Positions 16,450 to 18,915 of a DNA stretch of 18,915 nucleotides are shown here, one piece after another. The translations under genes and the position numbers were made by a program. The notes below the pieces were generated by a model, which was not told the DNA's origin, searched no databases, and saw only the letters and a list, made by a program, of their open reading frames with translations. Every line of letters starts with the position of its first letter. The stretch's first letter is position 1. This DNA is from Gammaproteobacteria bacterium. GTDB lineage: Bacteria > Pseudomonadota > Gammaproteobacteria > Arenicellales > UBA868. The stretch lies in NCBI GenBank assembly GCA_003529705.1, contig DPVA01000044.1, positions 2,028 to 20,942 of the forward strand, in the 5' to 3' direction.

Positions 16450-17361
16450 GTGGCGATGACCGATCTTGAGCAAAGCCCGCTCGTCGTCGCGATCTCTTCG
16501 CGTGCGTTGTTCGATCTTGAGAGCGGCCATCAGGTTTATGTAGACGAAGGCGTCGAAGCCTATTGCCGGTACCAGGTTGAACACGAGGAAGAATTGCTTC
16601 AGCCCGGTGTGGCATTCCCTCTGGTACAGAAACTGTTGTCGCTCAACGAGCCGGAAAGTGAACAACGCGGCGTCGAGGTTGTGCTGATCTCGCGCAACAG
16701 CGCCGACACGGGGCTTCGCATTTTTAATTCCATTGCCCACTATCAACTTGACATCACCCGGGCTGCGTTCTCGGGTGGTGAGAGCCCTTTTCGCTATGTT
16801 ACTCCCTTCAGCGCCGATCTCTACCTGTCAGCAGATCCCGTCAATGTTCGCCAGGCCCTGCAGGCCAATATTGCGGCCGCAACGATTCTGCCCTCGCGTG
16901 CGCATCTGGAAAGAAACAGCCAGTTGCGGATTGCCTTCGATGGCGATGCGGTGCTCTTTGCGGATGATTCCGAGCGGGTCTATCAGTCCCAAGGGTTGGC
17001 GGCGTTTGCGGCATCGGAAAAAAAGATGGCTTCGACGCCCATGACCGGCGGACCGTTCAGGAAGTTTCTCCAGTCACTGCACCATCTGCAGTCGAAATGG
17101 CCCCGAAACGAGGCGCCTATCCGAACGGCATTGTTTACCGCCCGCAGCGCCCCCGCGCATGAACGGGTAATCCGTACCCTACGTGCCTGGGATATCTGGA
17201 TTGATGAGGCGGTATTTTTGGGTGGTCTGGATAAAGGCGAGTTTTTGCAGACCTTCGGCGCCGATATCTTCTTCGACGATCAAACCGGTCACTGTGACTC
17301 TGCGCGTCGTTATGTTCCCACCGGCCATGTGCCTCACGGCATCACCAACGACGCTGCCTGA
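16450..17361 (+). CDS. Cytosolic 5'-nucleotidase, cN-I-like (PF06189 family)
   Basis: Protein of the family annotated as 5'-nucleotidase and related to eukaryotic cytosolic nucleotidase I; it probably removes phosphate from nucleoside monophosphates. The 303-residue product matches family length. Features include LVVAISSRALFDLE near the N-terminus, the RNSADTGLRIFNSI motif (82-95), a haloacid dehalogenase-like aspartate motif IAFDGDAVLFADDSE with D164 and D166, and FLGGLDKGEFL and DIFFDDQTGHCD near the end. The start may be GTG 16450 or ATG 16456, two codons later. No signal peptide is visible, so it is cytosolic. The stop lies just before the promoter and hairpin of the protease gene. Confidence 0.88.
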   Translation: MAMTDLEQSPLVVAISSRALFDLESGHQVYVDEGVEAYCRYQVEHEEELLQPGVAFPLVQKLLSLNEPESEQRGVEVVLISRNSADTGLRIFNSIAHYQLDITRAAFSGGESPFRYVTPFSADLYLSADPVNVRQALQANIAAATILPSRAHLERNSQLRIAFDGDAVLFADDSERVYQSQGLAAFAASEKKMASTPMTGGPFRKFLQSLHHLQSKWPRNEAPIRTALFTARSAPAHERVIRTLRAWDIWIDEAVFLGGLDKGEFLQTFGADIFFDDQTGHCDSARRYVPTGHVPHGITNDAA

Positions 17362-17380
17362 ACTTATCGAATACCGGCAT

Positions 17381-17389
17381 TGCTATAAT
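17381..17389 (+). promoter_or_regulatory. Extended -10 promoter of the DegQ-like gene
   Basis: TG-C-TATAAT: a perfect -10 hexamer (17384-17389) with the extended TG element at 17381-17382, which can work with a poor -35. No good -35 is seen (aactta at 17361-17366). Transcription would start near 17396, 45 bases before the ATG. Confidence 0.6.
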
Positions 17390-17426
17390 TGTGTTCCCCG
17401 TAATCGATGGGGACACAACAGTTTTT
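17389..17426 (+). terminator. Terminator-like hairpin upstream of the DegQ-like gene
   Basis: TTGTGT-T-CCCC (17389-17399) pairs with GGGG-ACACAA (17409-17418) as a 10-base-pair stem with one bulged T and a 9-base loop. A run of five T (17422-17426) follows after three bases. This is a good Rho-independent terminator shape for messages arriving from lnt and the nucleotidase. RNA started at the adjacent promoter would lack much of the left arm and could escape it. As DNA, the same inverted repeat could also be a protein-binding site. Confidence 0.55.
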
Positions 17427-17440
17427 CTCCCGGTTTATCC

Positions 17441-18814
17441 ATGAAACGGATTCGATGGTGGTTCCTCTGCTGGTGTTTCACCGGCTTACTTACTTTAACC
17501 TCGGCGGCTGGTGCGGCGCTGCCTATGGCGGTGGAAGGTGAGCCACTGCCGAGTCTCGCGCCGATGCTCGAGCGGGTCTTGCCGGCCGTGGTTAATATTT
17601 ATACCGAAAGCCGGGTAACTGAGCGGCGAAGTCCTTATCAGACAGATCCTTTCTTCGAGAAATTCTTCGGTACACCTCCGCTTCAGCAGCGTGAGAGACG
17701 GGTCAGCAGTTTGGGCTCAGGGGTGATTACTGATGCCGAGAACGGCTATGTAATCACCAATAGCCACGTGATCGCGGGTGCTGACGAGATCAGTGTGAAA
17801 CTGCAAGATGGCCGGGCCTTCGATGCTCAGATCGTGGGGGTGGATGAAGATGCTGATATCGCGGTAGTTCAGATTGCGGCGGAATCACTCCAACAGATCG
17901 ATCCGGGGAATTCAGATGGGTTGCGGGTCGGTGATTTCGTCGTGGCGATCGGCAACCCCTTTGGTCTTGGACAGACCGCTACCTCAGGCATCGTCAGCGC
18001 GCTGGGCCGTTCTGGGCTGAACATCGAAGATTACGAGGACTTCATCCAGACAGATGCATCAATCAACCAAGGCAACTCAGGTGGCGCGCTCGTTAATCTT
18101 CGTGGTGAACTGGTTGGCATCAACACCGCGATCTTGGCAGGTGGCGGCGGCAATATCGGCATCGGGTTTGCCATACCGATTAATATGGTCCAGTTGCTCA
18201 CTCGCCAGATTATTGAATACGGCGAGGTGCGCCGGGGACGTCTGGGCGTTATTGCGCAGAACCTGACTCCGGAACTTGCGGAAGCTCTTGGCATTGATAC
18301 AACCCGCGGCGCTGTAATCTCGCAGGTGATTCCAGACTCGGCTGCGGCTGATGCCGGGATGCGGGAAGGTGATGTGGTGGTGGCGGTCAACGAGCGCAAG
18401 ATTGATGACGCCAGTTCGCTTCGCAATACGATTGGTCTTTTCCGGGCTGACGAGGAGATCGAAGTAAGTTTCCTGCGTGATGGCCAACGCCAGAGTAAGC
18501 GTATTCGAATTCGCGCTATCGAGCCACTTGCCGGTCAGGGTCTCAAGATCAATAAGCGCCTGGAAGGGATTCGCCTGTCCGATATCGATGAACAGGATGG
18601 CCCGCAGGGTCAGCGCGGTGTACGCGCGGTGGAAGTTATACAGAACAGCCTCGCGTGGCGTGCAGGTTTGCGCCAAGGGGATCTCATCATCTCGGTGAAC
18701 AAGCAGCCTATCTACAGTTTGAAGGACGTTGAGCGGGCGGTTGACGAAGATGACGCGATGCTTCTGCTTAACGTAGTGCGGGGTAACTCGGGTCTCTTTA
18801 TTGTGATTCGCTAG
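17441..18814 (+). CDS. degQ: Periplasmic serine endoprotease DegP/DegQ (HtrA family)
   Basis: Periplasmic HtrA protease/chaperone that degrades misfolded envelope proteins. The 457-residue product starts with a signal peptide ([17 protein letters not shown], likely cut near SAAGAA). The trypsin-like domain has catalytic H109 (ITNSHVI), D139 ([10 protein letters not shown]) and S213 (NQGNSGGAL). Two PDZ domains follow (about 255-345 and 365-455); two domains and a cleavable signal favour DegP/DegQ over DegS. The choice between DegP and DegQ is not certain; the short LA-loop region suits DegQ. ATG 17441 is the only start that yields a signal peptide, although the frame is open upstream inside the nucleotidase. 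Confidence 0.94.
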   Translation: MKRIRWWFLCWCFTGLLTLTSAAGAALPMAVEGEPLPSLAPMLERVLPAVVNIYTESRVTERRSPYQTDPFFEKFFGTPPLQQRERRVSSLGSGVITDAENGYVITNSHVIAGADEISVKLQDGRAFDAQIVGVDEDADIAVVQIAAESLQQIDPGNSDGLRVGDFVVAIGNPFGLGQTATSGIVSALGRSGLNIEDYEDFIQTDASINQGNSGGALVNLRGELVGINTAILAGGGGNIGIGFAIPINMVQLLTRQIIEYGEVRRGRLGVIAQNLTPELAEALGIDTTRGAVISQVIPDSAAADAGMREGDVVVAVNERKIDDASSLRNTIGLFRADEEIEVSFLRDGQRQSKRIRIRAIEPLAGQGLKINKRLEGIRLSDIDEQDGPQGQRGVRAVEVIQNSLAWRAGLRQGDLIISVNKQPIYSLKDVERAVDEDDAMLLLNVVRGNSGLFIVIR

Positions 18815-18831
18815 CGCGGGGAGGTCTTGTA

Positions 18832-18915
18832 ATGATGAAAGAATATCTTATTGCGCCTTCGATCCTCTCGGCCGATTTTGCCCGCTTGGGAGAAGAAGTC
18901 GACAACGTGCTCGCC
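18832..18915 (+). CDS. rpe: Ribulose-phosphate 3-epimerase (5' part, cut by window edge)
   Basis: The first 28 codons are present. [20 protein letters not shown] is the characteristic N-terminus of ribulose-5-phosphate 3-epimerase, which interconverts ribulose-5-phosphate and xylulose-5-phosphate in the pentose phosphate or Calvin cycle. The catalytic Ser/Asp region of strand 1 (SILSADF) is visible. ATG 18832 and ATG 18835 are adjacent; the ribosome site GGGGAGG (18818-18824) is strong, with seven bases of spacing to the first. It begins 17 bases after the protease gene. Confidence 0.93.
   Translation, partial: MMKEYLIAPSILSADFARLGEEVDNVLA

Noticed and set aside
17359..17389. Possible sigmaE promoter for the protease gene (TGAACTT at 17359-17365)
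   Set aside because: The -35 is one base off the GGAACTT consensus, but no TCTGA/TCAAA-like -10 lies 16 to 17 bases downstream, and the bases are part of the nucleotidase stop codon. The extended -10 sigma70 element explains the region better.
17183..17440. Upstream extension of the protease reading frame
   Set aside because: It lies inside the nucleotidase gene in another frame, contains no family sequence, and would bury the signal peptide.

Overview
The window reads as an ordinary, gene-dense chromosomal stretch of a free-living gammaproteobacterium with moderately high GC. The evidence is the UbiE-UbiJ-UbiB ubiquinone block, the order miaB-ybeZ-ybeY-ybeX-lnt (the same order as in E. coli), an IscR identical in cluster-ligand spacing to the E. 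coli protein, and an outer-membrane maturation and periplasmic quality-control set (Lnt, DegQ). The genus cannot be named from sequence alone. I saw no transposase, integrase, CRISPR array, tRNA or rRNA.

Layout, left to right. (1) 1-68: end of a Lys-rich protein. (2) 87-1082 hemB (heme synthesis, Mg-type metal site), then 1153-4586: a DUF971 protein and ubiE, ubiJ, ubiB, tightly packed. (3) 4587-5144: a 558-base region with no firmly identified gene. It holds a good sigma70-type promoter, two palindromic CC-N13-GG sites that look like IscR operators, a small Trp/Arg-rich ORF with a good ribosome binding site, and a piece resembling a dispersed intergenic repeat. (4) 5145-10081: iron-sulfur cluster assembly operon iscR-sufB-sufC-sufD-sufT-like-Rieske ferredoxin. 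No cysteine desulfurase (SufS) or sulfur-transfer protein (SufE/SufU) is encoded in it. (5) 10107-10649 (minus): a DUF457/YdjM-like membrane protein, head to head with a 4HBT thioesterase (10664-11191). (6) 11243-16427: miaB, phoH-like ybeZ, ybeY, corC/ybeX and lnt. (7) 16450-17361: a cN-I-type 5'-nucleotidase, then an extended -10 promoter overlapping a terminator-like hairpin, then a DegP/DegQ-type protease (17441-18814) and the start of rpe (18832 onward, cut by the window edge).

Functional links: heme and ubiquinone synthesis sit beside Fe-S assembly, and two of the downstream products use Fe-S clusters (MiaB; the Rieske protein). The most interesting part is the control region in front of the suf operon. 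The promoter lies about 450 bases upstream of iscR, both core elements are covered by candidate IscR sites, and a small uncharacterised ORF is first in the transcript. I found no convincing evidence of an entirely new multi-gene system; the rest is conserved housekeeping.
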